Shown: one piece after another, positions 17,682-25,490 of the stretch
Numbering within the stretch: position 1 is the first letter of the stretch
Layout of the letters: every line of letters starts with the position of its first letter
From: Nonomuraea zeae
GTDB taxonomy: Bacteria > Actinomycetota > Actinomycetes > Streptosporangiales > Streptosporangiaceae
Reading direction: 5' to 3'
DNA length: 44,695 nucleotides
NCBI RefSeq assembly: GCF_005889725.1
Contig: NZ_VCKX01000078.1
Location: 1-44,695 of the forward strand
Made by a program: the position numbers and the translations under genes
Notes under the pieces: model-generated
The model's database searches: none
The model's input: only the letters and a program-made list of their open reading frames with translations
What the model was told of the DNA's origin: nothing

Positions 17682-18269
17682 GTGCGCGCTGATGCCAGGC
17701 GGAATCTGGACAAGATCGTCGTCGCGGCCGCCGAGGTGGTGTCCGAGCGCGGCGTCAACGCGCCGATGGAGGCCATCGCCAAACGCGCGGGCGTCGGCGT
17801 CGGCACGCTCTACCGCCGCTTCCCCGACCGGCACGCGCTGATCGCGGCCGTCGGCGACCACTACATCCACACGATGGCCGGCGCGCTCGACCGGGCCGCG
17901 AGCGTCGCCCCCGACGCCTGGAGCGCGATCTGGGACTTCGTCTCCTGGGCCGCGGAGCCGGGCCGCGCCGCGCTGGCCACGGCGCTGGCCGAGCTGCCGG
18001 AGGAGTCGTACGTGGAGCGGGCCGAGTTCGCGCGGATGCGGGCGCAGTGGGTGGAGCGGTTCGACGGGCTCGTCCGCCGGGCCCAGACCGAGGGCTCGAT
18101 GCGGGCCGACGTCGGCGTCGAGGACCTGGTCCACCTGCTCAACGTCTTCACCTGTCACCCCGACCACCTGCCGGAGCCGGTGGCGGCGCAGCCCGCCCGA
18201 TATCTGCGCCTGATGCTCGACGGCATGAAGGCGGGCGCCGCGACGCCACCGGCCGATGGCCCAGCGTGA
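17682..18269 (+). CDS. TetR-family transcriptional regulator
   Basis: Repressor of 195 residues. The N-terminal helix-turn-helix is complete: KIVVAAAEVVSERG, then MEAIAKRAGVGVGTLYRRFP (about residues 29-48), then the conserved DRHALI. The C-terminal ligand domain carries the segment seen in SCO-type TetR regulators that sit next to NmrA/SDR genes. The frame is open upstream, but GGGAG (17671-17675) six bases before the GTG at 17682 sets the start, and it leaves the operator region untranslated. It probably represses itself and the divergent NmrA-type gene. Confidence 0.9.
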   Translation: MRADARRNLDKIVVAAAEVVSERGVNAPMEAIAKRAGVGVGTLYRRFPDRHALIAAVGDHYIHTMAGALDRAASVAPDAWSAIWDFVSWAAEPGRAALATALAELPEESYVERAEFARMRAQWVERFDGLVRRAQTEGSMRADVGVEDLVHLLNVFTCHPDHLPEPVAAQPARYLRLMLDGMKAGAATPPADGPA

Positions 18270-18282
18270 CCGTTTCGTGTGG

Positions 18283-18320
18283 TTGAGACGATTCAAAAGA
18301 ATCTTGAATGCCGCTATGCT
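18283..18320 (+). promoter_or_regulatory. Promoter and LacI operator ahead of the second LacI gene
   Basis: The near-palindrome TTGAGACGATTCAA (18283-18296) overlaps TTCAAA (18292-18297), which is 17 bases from TATGCT (18315-18320), so the operator covers the -35 box. The same 14-bp site with one base changed recurs at 20585-20598, ahead of the transporter operon. This predicts autoregulation by the LacI protein encoded at 18460. Confidence 0.7.
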
Positions 18321-18459
18321 GAGCGAGTTCACGGTGCAGCCGCTTTCGGCGGTCCACCGCAGACGGCGCTTTCCCGCACCCGCGAGGTGCGGCCGCGTCC
18401 AGCGGATCACCGAAAGCAGCGGATCATGCACTTACAGCAGCACGGCCTCGTGAGGATCG

Positions 18460-19479
18460 ATGGCGACCAGGAACATCAAGGAGGTCGCGCAGCTGGCGCG
18501 CGTCTCTGTGGGCACGGTGAGCAATGTGCTCAACCGCCCGGAGATCGTGTCCCCCGCCACACGCGAACGCGTCTTCGAAGCGATCAAAAAACTGGGCTTC
18601 GTCCGCAATGAGGTGGCTCGCCACCTGCGGGTCGGGCGCAGCCGGACCGTCGGGCTCGTCGTGCTCGACGTGGCCAACCCCTTCTTCGTGGACGTGGCCC
18701 AGGGCGCCGAGTCGGTCGCCGACGACCACGACACGATGGTGGTGCTCTGCAACAGCGCCGGTGATCCCGGCCGCGAGCGCCGCCACCTCGACCAGCTCGA
18801 ACAGCAGCGGGTCATGGGCATACTGATCACCCCTGTCGAGATGGAGAGCCCCTGGCTGGAGGAGCTCGTCGCCCGCGGCACGCCCGTGGTGCTGGTCGAC
18901 AGCCCGGCCACGGGGCTGCAGTGCTCGGTGGCCGTCGACGACCGGCTCGGCGGCCAGATCGCCGGGGCCCACCTGATCGAGCGCGGGCATCGGCGGATCA
19001 TGTTCGCCGGCGGGCCGCCGGCGATCAAACAGGTGGCCGACCGGCACGCGGGCGTCGTCAGCGCCGTCGCCGCCGCCGGCGGCGCCGTCGAGCTGCTCAC
19101 CTCCACCGCGCCGACGCTCACCGTGGCGGAGGGGCGGGCGATCGGGGAGCGGGTGGCGGCCCTGCCGCCCGAGGACCGGCCCACCGCCGCCTTCTGCGCC
19201 AACGACATGATGGCGCTGGGGTTCTTACAGGCGATGGCCACGCACGGGCTGCGGGTGCCCGAGGATCTGGCCATCATCGGGTACGACGACATCGACTTCG
19301 CCGCGGCGGCCGCCGTGCCGCTGTCGTCCATCAGGCAGCCGCGTGAGCTGCTCGGGCGAACGGCCATCGACCTGCTGCTGGAAGAGGTCGCCGAGCCTGA
19401 GCAGCATCGGCATCGGCAGGTCATCTTCCAGCCTGACCTGGTGATCCGGGAGTCCAGCGCACCGCGCCGGGACCTCTGA
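18460..19479 (+). CDS. LacI-family repressor of the rhamnogalacturonan-type locus
   Basis: LacI repressor of 339 residues. The helix-turn-helix is IKEVAQLARVSVGTVSNVLN (residues 6-25), the hinge helix follows at NEVARHLRVGRSRTVGLVV, and the effector domain spans the rest, with NPFFVDVAQGAE and IGYDDIDFAAAAAVPLSSIRQP typical of the family. The ATG at 18460 has GAGG 5-8 bases upstream. A 14-bp CG-centred palindrome occurs at its own promoter and at the promoter of the downstream YesL/LplABC-like operon, so it is most likely the local repressor. The inducer would be an imported rhamnose/galacturonate oligosaccharide; this is inferred from context. Confidence 0.9.
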   Translation: MATRNIKEVAQLARVSVGTVSNVLNRPEIVSPATRERVFEAIKKLGFVRNEVARHLRVGRSRTVGLVVLDVANPFFVDVAQGAESVADDHDTMVVLCNSAGDPGRERRHLDQLEQQRVMGILITPVEMESPWLEELVARGTPVVLVDSPATGLQCSVAVDDRLGGQIAGAHLIERGHRRIMFAGGPPAIKQVADRHAGVVSAVAAAGGAVELLTSTAPTLTVAEGRAIGERVAALPPEDRPTAAFCANDMMALGFLQAMATHGLRVPEDLAIIGYDDIDFAAAAAVPLSSIRQPRELLGRTAIDLLLEEVAEPEQHRHRQVIFQPDLVIRESSAPRRDL

Positions 19480-19925
19480 CCACCGAGGTCCGAGCTTCCT
19501 GTTCTTTTCCCGGGGACTCGACTTTGGGCTTTCCGTCGTTTTCCGGTTTTTTCCGGCTTTCCGCTACTCGGGGTGTCACGCGCCGCCGGTCTGTGCCGGT
19601 CTCGGCGGGCGGATGTGCTGGTCGTCGTACGCGTTGCGCCGGGCCCCGCCGTACGCCTCCCCGCCGACGCGGCGCGCCAAGCGGGATGCGTGATCCGCGA
19701 TGCGCGATCCCGTGATCCGGGATGCCGCGATCCGGGGTGCGCGATCCCGCGATCCGGGATGCGCGATCCGGGATGTGCGATGTGCGATGCGGGTGGTGGC
19801 GTCGGGCTTATGGCTTTCACCTGGGCGCAAGCCGGTTCGACCAGCCCGCGTGCCGGTGTGCGGGGACCGGTGTGTGACCAGGGCCGCCGGAAAGGTGGCC
19901 GTTTGAGCACCGAGGAGGAAAACTC
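19480..19925. other. 446-bp intergenic region with T-rich block and short repeats
   Basis: No convincing gene is present. The first part (about 19500-19565) is unusually pyrimidine-rich for this genome, with four spaced TTTCCG elements. The second part is the repeat tract at 19681-19792. The last part leads to the DUF1961 gene with GAGGAGG directly upstream of its TTG/ATG-proximal start. No copy of the TTGAnnCGnnTCAA operator was found here, so it is unclear whether the DUF1961 gene has its own regulated promoter. Confidence 0.6.
19681..19792. repeat. Irregular short tandem repeats rich in GATCCGGGAT
   Basis: About 110 bases are built from variants of GCGATCCGGGATGC and its partial complement GCGATCCC. 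GATCCGGG(A/G)T starts at 19714, 19729, 19751 and 19765 (spacings 15, 22 and 14). Because the unit holds both GGGAT and ATCCC, the tract can fold into several alternative hairpins. The pieces are too irregular and too short for a CRISPR array. Confidence 0.75.
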
Positions 19926-20582
19926 TTGACCGAGCTATACCGCAACCCCCTGGCCGGCCCGGAGGATCTGGACGGCTTCCGGCTGGAAGGCGACGGCGCC
20001 GTGTCCTTCCCCCAGGGCCGCCTGCGCCTGGAGAGCCTCAGGCCGCCGTCCGACGGCCAGGCGGCCAACCTGGTCCTGTGGTGTCCCCAGGAGTTCCCCG
20101 CCGACGTGCGGATCGAGTGGGACTTCTGGCCGATCAGGGAGCCGGGGCTGGCGATCATGTTCTTCCACGCCCGGGGCAGGAACGGCGAGGACGTCCTGGA
20201 CCCTGGTCTGGCCGGGCGCACCGGGCCCTACGAGCAGTACCACCACGGCGACATCGACGCCTACCACGTCTCCTACTTCCGCCGCATGTGGGAGTCCGAG
20301 CGGGCCCTGCACACCTGCAACCTGCGTAAAAGTCACGGGTTCCACCTGGTCGCGCAGGGGGCGGACCCGCTGCCCGGGGTGCTCGACGCCCGGGGCCCCT
20401 ACGCCGTCCGCCTCGACGTCAAGGGGGCCGAGATCACGTTCTCGGTCAACGATTTGGTCTCGTTCCGCTGGGAGGACGACGGCTCGATCGGCGGTCCCGC
20501 CCTGGCAGGGGGCAAGATCGGCTTTAGGCAGATGGCGCCGCTCATCGGAGAGTACGCAAATCTCCGCGTATCTCGTCATTGA
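19926..20582 (+). CDS. DUF1961 family protein (YesU-like)
   Basis: A 218-residue protein of the DUF1961 family, a concanavalin-like beta-sandwich group that includes YesU of the Bacillus subtilis rhamnogalacturonan gene cluster. Typical segments are IEWDFWPIREPGLAIMFFHARG (residues about 60-80) and GPYEQYHHGDIDAYHVSYFRR (about 100-120), with PAL-GGKIGFRQMAP near the C-terminus. There is no signal peptide, so it acts inside the cell. The biochemical role of the family is unsettled; binding or hydrolysis of an imported oligosaccharide is likely. GAGGAGG precedes the start, which is the TTG at 19926. Its stop codon overlaps the -35 box of the next promoter. Confidence 0.82.
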   Translation: MTELYRNPLAGPEDLDGFRLEGDGAVSFPQGRLRLESLRPPSDGQAANLVLWCPQEFPADVRIEWDFWPIREPGLAIMFFHARGRNGEDVLDPGLAGRTGPYEQYHHGDIDAYHVSYFRRMWESERALHTCNLRKSHGFHLVAQGADPLPGVLDARGPYAVRLDVKGAEITFSVNDLVSFRWEDDGSIGGPALAGGKIGFRQMAPLIGEYANLRVSRH

Positions 20583-20607
20583 CTTTGAGTCGATTCAACA
20601 CTAATTT
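20579..20607 (+). promoter_or_regulatory. Repressible promoter of the transporter operon with LacI operator between its boxes
   Basis: TTGACT (20579-20584) and TAATTT (20602-20607) are exactly 17 bases apart. The spacer is filled by TTGAGTCGATTCAA (20585-20598), which matches the site at 18283-18296 at 13 of 14 positions. A repressor bound here would block RNA polymerase directly. TTGACT overlaps the DUF1961 stop codon. Confidence 0.75.
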
Positions 20608-20705
20608 CGCACCAACCGCCGTTCACTAGCCTGTAACTGGCCAGGAACCACGGTGCAACACTCCACCCCCGTATCCGTGCACATGCCACGAGAAGGTGGT
20701 GCCGG

Positions 20706-21335
20706 ATGAACCATCCCGCCATGTCGATCAGGATTCAAGCTGCCTGCTCAGAGCTCATCTGGGCGGTCCGCCTGAATCTGATGTGGATCGTCTTCACCCT
20801 CGCTGGAGGCGTGATACTCGGGCTCGGGCCCGCCACCGTAGCCGCCTACACCCTGGCTCGGCGGCATGCCCGTAATGAATCGTTTCAGGCTTGGACCGAA
20901 TTCTGGACCGTCTACCGACGGGAGTTCGTCCGGGCCTCGTTGCTGGTCCTGCCGGCGGCGGCCCTCGCCACCGTGCTGATCGGCAACTACCTGTACTTCT
21001 CCGCGCTCGGCCCCGACATGGGGGCGCTGCGGATCGCGACCTTGGTGGCGCTCATCGCACTTGCCGGTGCGGGGGCGTACGTCGGGCCGCTGTACGTGCA
21101 TTATGACCTGCCGCTGCGGGCCTACTGGCCCAAGGCGTCCCAGCTAGCGCTCATGCGTCCGGCGTCATCCGTGCTGTTGCTGCTAGCGCTCTCCGCCGTC
21201 GCCTTCGCGACCTCGGCGGCGCCCCTCCTCGCGCCGATCATCAGCTTCGGCGCCTGGATTTACCTCAACACGTGGCTCTGCCTGCGCTTCTTCGAGGAGA
21301 ACGAGGCGCGCCTGCATTCGAAAGGGAACTCATGA
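20706..21335 (+). CDS. YesL-like DUF624 membrane protein
   Basis: Integral membrane protein of 209 residues in the DUF624/YesL family. The signature is visible at the start: a first helix with LNLMWIVFTLAGGVILGLGPATVAAYTLAR, summarised here as the L-x-W-x-x-x-T-L-x-G followed by GPATVAA motif (about residues 23-48). Then come FWTVYRREFVRAS and four further helices. Family members sit next to sugar ABC importers of the LplABC kind in Bacillus and actinobacteria; a role in assisting or regulating the importer is assumed but not proven. AAGGTGG precedes the ATG. Its stop codon overlaps the receptor start (ATGA). Confidence 0.88.
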   Translation: MNHPAMSIRIQAACSELIWAVRLNLMWIVFTLAGGVILGLGPATVAAYTLARRHARNESFQAWTEFWTVYRREFVRASLLVLPAAALATVLIGNYLYFSALGPDMGALRIATLVALIALAGAGAYVGPLYVHYDLPLRAYWPKASQLALMRPASSVLLLLALSAVAFATSAAPLLAPIISFGAWIYLNTWLCLRFFEENEARLHSKGNS

Positions 21336-22888
21336 GCGCATCGCGTCGCCGGCGGCTCTTCGCCGGTGTGTTAACGCTAACGGCTGCTCTCACCGCTTCT
21401 GCCTGCTCCGGCGGCGGCGACGCGGCCCAGTCCGATCCGAACACGATCACGTTCATGTCGAAGCTGTTCGGCACGGCCCCCGAGCCGACCGGCGAGATGC
21501 AGCAGGCCATCGAGAAGTTCCTCGGCAAGAAGATCAAGGTCACCTGGGTCCCGAACGCCGAGTACACCGAGAAGCTGAACGTCACCCTGGCGTCGGACAG
21601 CATCCCGCAGGTCGTCGTGGTGGACCCGCACCTGCCGGCGTTCGTGAAGGCCGCGCAGGCCGGGGCGTTCTGGGATCTGACCGACAAGCTGGAGAAGTAC
21701 CCGAACCTCAAGCCGGCGAACGCGCAGTCCGCGCTCAACGCCTCCATCGACGGCCGGACCTACGGCCTCTACCGGATGCGGCCCCTGCTGCGCTCGGCGG
21801 TCGTCATCCGCAAGGACTGGCTGAAGAAGGTCGGCCTGGAGGAGCCGAAGACGATCGAGGACTTCTACAACGTCGCCAAGGCGTTCACGGAGAAGGACCC
21901 CGATGGCAACGGCAAGAAGGACACCTACGGCCTCATCATCCCGAAGTGGCCGGGTAACTACGCCAGCGCCAGCCCGTACGACGTGATCGAGACCTGGTTC
22001 GGCGCCCCGACCGGCTGGGGCGAGCGCGGCGGCAAGGCCGTTCCCGGGTTCGACACGCCGGAGTTCCTCGAGGCCAACAAGTGGCTGAAGAAGATGGTCA
22101 GCGAGGGCCTGGTCAACCCCGACTTCGCCACGCTCGACTCCGCCAAGTGGAACGAGCCGTTCTTCCACGGCCGGGGCGGCATGATCATCGACGTCAACAT
22201 CCGCTCTCGCCAGGTCCTCGACCTGTTCAGGGAGGACGGCGACCAGAACTACGGTGACAAGGTCGCCATGGTCGGCAACATGGCCAAGTCCGCCACCGAG
22301 AAGTACTCCTACCCGTTCACCGGTTACGCGGACTCCCTGGCCATCTCCAAGCAGGCCGTGCGAACCGACGCCGACCTCGACAACGTGCTGAAGACGCTGG
22401 ACAAGCTCGCCACCAAGGAGGGCCAGGTCCTGCTGCAGGACGGCATCGAGGGCCGCAACTTCAAGGTCGAGAACGGCGACACCGCCGCGTTGATCAACGA
22501 GGACGACCCCGCCGTCCGCACCGTCCAGGACAACGTGGACGACGCGTTCACGCAGCTCAGCACCAAGGGCACGATGGACATCGGCGGCATCGCCTACCAG
22601 CGCGTCCCCTCCGGTCAGCCCTACCGGGACATCCTCGCCCTGCAGAAGAAGCTGGTGGAGGAGGACCTCAAGACGGCCGTGCACAACGTGGCCCTGCCCG
22701 TGATCTCGAAGACGCAGATCGAGAAGGGCGCGCAGATCGACGTGATCATCGCCGACGCGCGGATCAAGTACCTGTCGGGCGCGATCGACGAAGAGGGCCT
22801 CAAGGCCGAGATCCAGCGCTGGCACACCAGCGGCGGCGACCAGGTGATCACCGAGGTCAATGAGGGGCTCGCGAAGCTTCCCAAGTAG
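21332..22888 (+). CDS. Sugar ABC importer substrate-binding lipoprotein, LplA type
   Basis: Extracellular oligosaccharide receptor of 518 residues, long like LplA/YtcQ (around 500) and unlike ordinary ~430-residue family 1 receptors. The N-terminus carries four arginines, a hydrophobic stretch and lipobox SASAC-like ASAC with Cys25. The EF-hand-like DPDGNGKKDTYGL (about residues 190-202) is a calcium-loop feature typical of LplA-type receptors. The ATG at 21332 overlaps the YesL-like stop codon. The hairpin after the gene (22903-22933) probably lets the receptor be made in excess over the permeases. The likely ligand is an unsaturated rhamnogalacturonan oligosaccharide, from context. Confidence 0.9.
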   Translation: MSASRRRRLFAGVLTLTAALTASACSGGGDAAQSDPNTITFMSKLFGTAPEPTGEMQQAIEKFLGKKIKVTWVPNAEYTEKLNVTLASDSIPQVVVVDPHLPAFVKAAQAGAFWDLTDKLEKYPNLKPANAQSALNASIDGRTYGLYRMRPLLRSAVVIRKDWLKKVGLEEPKTIEDFYNVAKAFTEKDPDGNGKKDTYGLIIPKWPGNYASASPYDVIETWFGAPTGWGERGGKAVPGFDTPEFLEANKWLKKMVSEGLVNPDFATLDSAKWNEPFFHGRGGMIIDVNIRSRQVLDLFREDGDQNYGDKVAMVGNMAKSATEKYSYPFTGYADSLAISKQAVRTDADLDNVLKTLDKLATKEGQVLLQDGIEGRNFKVENGDTAALINEDDPAVRTVQDNVDDAFTQLSTKGTMDIGGIAYQRVPSGQPYRDILALQKKLVEEDLKTAVHNVALPVISKTQIEKGAQIDVIIADARIKYLSGAIDEEGLKAEIQRWHTSGGDQVITEVNEGLAKLPK

Positions 22889-22902
22889 TCACGTCCCCCG
22901 CC

Positions 22903-22933
22903 TGAGGGGCCCGGGCACCTCCCGGGCCCCTCA
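22903..22933 (+). terminator. Perfect hairpin between receptor and permease genes
   Basis: TGAGGGGCCCGGG (22903-22915) pairs over 13 bases with CCCGGGCCCCTCA (22921-22933) around the loop CACCT. There is no T-run and the operon continues with AAAGGAGG five bases later. It probably acts as a partial terminator or an mRNA-stabilising structure that raises receptor over permease levels. Confidence 0.8.
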
Positions 22934-22950
22934 TACGAAAGGAGGCCGCT

Positions 22951-23928
22951 GTGGCCACCGACCTGGCGACGCCTCCGAAGGCGGCGCCCAAGGCGAAGAA
23001 GGCGAAGCGGGCGGACAGGGTGCCGCTGGGCACCGCGTTGGTGCGTTACCGCTGGCTCTACCTGATGCTCCTCCCGGGCCTCGCCTACTTCGCGATCTTC
23101 AAGTACCTGCCGATGTACGGCGTGACGATCGCGTTCCAGGACTTCCTGCCCTTTCTCGGCTACTCGGGCAGCCCCTGGGTCGGCTTCAAGCACTTCGAGG
23201 CGCTCTTCACCGGCGGCGATTTCGGCAAGCTGATGTACAACACGCTCCTGCTGGCGTTGTTGCACGTCCTCATCGTCTTCCCGGCGCCGATCATCGTCGC
23301 GCTGCTGCTGAACGAGCTGCGGCTGCGCATACTCAAGCGCTCGATCCAGTCGCTGATCTACATTCCGCACTTCCTGTCGTGGGCGATCGTCGCGTCGGTG
23401 ACGTACGTGCTGTTCTCGGCTGACTTCGGCGTGCTGTCCGGCTGGATGCGCGACTTCCTGCACGACACCGCGAAGATCGACTACATGGCGCAGGAAGAGT
23501 GGTTCCGGCCGCTGATCATCCTCCAGCAGGTCTGGAAGATGACGGGCTGGGGCACGATCATCTACCTGGCCGCGCTGGCCGGTGTGGACCCCAACCTGTA
23601 CGAGGCCGCCCGCATGGACGGCGCCGGCCGCTTCCGCCAGCTCTGGCACGTCACGCTGCCCGCGATCCGCCCGACGGTCGTCGTCATGGCGATCCTCGCC
23701 TCCGGCAATCTGCTGGACTCCGGCTTCGAGCAGATCTGGCTGATGACCACCGCGCTGAACCGCGACGTGGCGAACGTGTTCGACACCTACGTCTACTACG
23801 CCGGCATCCAGAACGCGGCCATCAGCTACTCCACCGCCGTCGGCCTGTTCAAGGGCGTCGCGGGCGTCATCCTGATCTTCGGCTCCAACTGGCTGGCCAA
23901 GCGCCTCGGCCAGCGGGGACTGTTCTAA
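22951..23928 (+). CDS. Sugar ABC importer permease, LplB type
   Basis: Inner-membrane subunit of 325 residues. The Lys/Ala-rich N-terminus is followed by six helices. YLMLLPGLAYFAIFKYLPMYG near residue 35 and the EAA loop (ALAGVDPNLYEAARMDGAGR, about residues 208-227) match LplB/YtcP-type permeases. The C-terminal SYSTAVGLFKGVAGVILIFGSNWLAKRL is also typical. GTG at 22951 is preceded by AAAGGAGG. No ATPase gene is in the locus, as in LplABC systems, which use a shared ATPase of MsmX/MsiK type encoded elsewhere. Confidence 0.92.
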   Translation: MATDLATPPKAAPKAKKAKRADRVPLGTALVRYRWLYLMLLPGLAYFAIFKYLPMYGVTIAFQDFLPFLGYSGSPWVGFKHFEALFTGGDFGKLMYNTLLLALLHVLIVFPAPIIVALLLNELRLRILKRSIQSLIYIPHFLSWAIVASVTYVLFSADFGVLSGWMRDFLHDTAKIDYMAQEEWFRPLIILQQVWKMTGWGTIIYLAALAGVDPNLYEAARMDGAGRFRQLWHVTLPAIRPTVVVMAILASGNLLDSGFEQIWLMTTALNRDVANVFDTYVYYAGIQNAAISYSTAVGLFKGVAGVILIFGSNWLAKRLGQRGLF

Positions 23929-23939
23929 GGAGCCCGGCC

Positions 23940-24851
23940 ATGACCACCATGACTGAGTCCGAGCCCAAGAAGCTCGCCGTCAACAACAACAGCTCGCTCG
24001 GCAACCGCGCGTTCGACACGCTGAACATCGTCGTGCTCGTCGGCATGGCGCTGATAACGGTGCTGCCCCTGCTGTACGTTCTGGCCGGCTCGTTCGCCCC
24101 TGAGCCGCAGATCGCCTCAGAGCCGTTCTTCCTGTGGCCGGAGCGGATCGTCACCGAGTCGTACGAGTACATCTTCGCCACGCCGACCTTCGTGCGCGCC
24201 CTGCTGACCACCGTGATCGTCACGGCGGTCGGCATGGTGGTGCAGGTGCTGCTGACGTTCACCATGGCCTACCCGCTGGCCAAGCGATACCTGCCGGGCC
24301 GCGCGCTGGTGCTGAATCTGATCATCTTCACGATGGTCTTCTCCGGCGGCATGATCCCCACGTACCTGGTGGTGCGTGACATGGGGCTGCTCGACAGCTA
24401 CTGGGCGCTGATCCTGCCGCTGGCGATCAACCCGTTCTACCTGGTCATCGTCAAGAGCTTCTTCCAGGAGCTGCCGCAGGCGCTGGAGGAGGCGGCCAGG
24501 ATCGACGGCTGCAACGAGATGGGCGTCTTCTTCAAGATCGTCCTCCCGCTGTCCAAGCCGATCATCGCGACGTTCTCGCTGTTCTACGCCGTGGCGATCT
24601 GGAACGACTACATGTCGCCACTGCTGTACATCAGCGATCCGAGCAAATGGACGCTGCAGGTCCTCGTCCGCCAGCTCATCACCACCGACGCCGCGACCGC
24701 CCTGGCGCAGATGGACCGGACCTGGGTGCCGCCGGAGCAGGGACTGAAGTTCGCGGTCATCGTGATCGCGACGCTGCCGATCCTGCTGTTCTACCCGTTC
24801 CTGCAGAAGCACTTCGCCAAGGGCGTGCTGATCGGGGGCGTCAAGGAGTGA
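23940..24851 (+). CDS. Sugar ABC importer permease, LplC type
   Basis: Second permease, 303 residues. It has six helices and the EAA loop ELPQALEEAARIDGCNEMGVF (about residues 183-202). The late region WNDYMSPLLYISD and a C-terminal FLQKHFAKGVLIGGVKE is the LplC/YtcP ending. The ATG at 23940 is 11 bases after the LplB-type stop, with AGGAG upstream. Its stop codon overlaps the GTG of the esterase gene, so the enzyme is translationally coupled to the importer. Confidence 0.92.
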   Translation: MTTMTESEPKKLAVNNNSSLGNRAFDTLNIVVLVGMALITVLPLLYVLAGSFAPEPQIASEPFFLWPERIVTESYEYIFATPTFVRALLTTVIVTAVGMVVQVLLTFTMAYPLAKRYLPGRALVLNLIIFTMVFSGGMIPTYLVVRDMGLLDSYWALILPLAINPFYLVIVKSFFQELPQALEEAARIDGCNEMGVFFKIVLPLSKPIIATFSLFYAVAIWNDYMSPLLYISDPSKWTLQVLVRQLITTDAATALAQMDRTWVPPEQGLKFAVIVIATLPILLFYPFLQKHFAKGVLIGGVKE

Positions 24852-25468
24852 GCCGTACCGTGCTGCTGGCGGGCGACTCGACGGTCGCCTCCTGCCCGGC
24901 CTTCGAGGCCCCGATGTCCGGGTGGGGGGCGCAGCTCGGGGCGTACGTCGGCGGCCCGGTGCGCAACTTCGCCAAGGGCGGCGCCACCACGGCCAGCCAT
25001 CGTGCGGAAGGGCTGTGGGCGGCGCTGCTGCGCGAGGTCGTGCCGGGCGACCTGGTGGTGCTCCAGTTCGGGCACAACGATCAGAAGGAGCCTGAGCTGC
25101 CGTACCAGGACAACCTGCGCGCCTTCGTCGAGGAGGCGCGCGGCGCCGGGGCGCTGCCGGTGCTGTGCACGCCGGTGCAGCGGCGCAGGTTCGAGGGCGG
25201 GCGGCTGACGCCGACCCACGGCGGCTGTCCCGGGCAGGTGCGCGCGCTGGCCGCCGCCGAGCGCGTGCCGCTGATCGACCTGACCGCCGCGACCACCGAG
25301 CTGTACGAGCGGCTCGGCCCCGACGGCTCGAAGGCCCTGTTCACCCACTTCCCGCCGGGCGTGCACCCGCTCTATCCCGACGGGGTGGCCGACGACACCC
25401 ACTTCTGCTTCCGCGGCGCCGACGAGGTGGCCGCGATCGTCGCCGCGCGCCTGAAAGAGATCACGTGA
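24848..25468 (+). CDS. SGNH-fold rhamnogalacturonan acetylesterase-like hydrolase
   Basis: Deacetylase of the RhgT/YesY (CE12) type, 206 residues. The catalytic marks are LLAGDST with the nucleophile Ser near residue 11, the Gly in NFAKGGATT, Asn in QFGHNDQK and DDTHFCFRGA with the Asp/His pair near residue 190. No signal peptide is seen, so it would act on imported oligosaccharides. It starts at GTG 24848, overlapping the LplC-type stop (GTGA) with AAGGA upstream. Removal of acetyl groups from galacturonate would prepare the chain for the lyase encoded next. Family fit is good; the exact substrate is inferred. Confidence 0.88.
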   Translation: MSRTVLLAGDSTVASCPAFEAPMSGWGAQLGAYVGGPVRNFAKGGATTASHRAEGLWAALLREVVPGDLVVLQFGHNDQKEPELPYQDNLRAFVEEARGAGALPVLCTPVQRRRFEGGRLTPTHGGCPGQVRALAAAERVPLIDLTAATTELYERLGPDGSKALFTHFPPGVHPLYPDGVADDTHFCFRGADEVAAIVAARLKEIT

Positions 25469-25490
25469 CCGAACGAAGCGAGAGAACGAT

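Noticed and set aside
17603..17806. 68-residue N-terminal extension of the NmrA-type protein
   Set aside because: It would run across the operator region and into the TetR gene; the AGGAGG at 17603-17608 places the start at 17596.
19681..19792. CRISPR array or iterated plasmid-origin sites
   Set aside because: Unit length and spacing are irregular, there are no spacers, and no replication gene is nearby.
21377..22825. Long antisense reading frames such as this one opposite the receptor gene
   Set aside because: In high-GC genomes antisense frames stay open by codon bias. They lack family motifs and ribosome binding sites, while the opposite strand encodes a clear protein.
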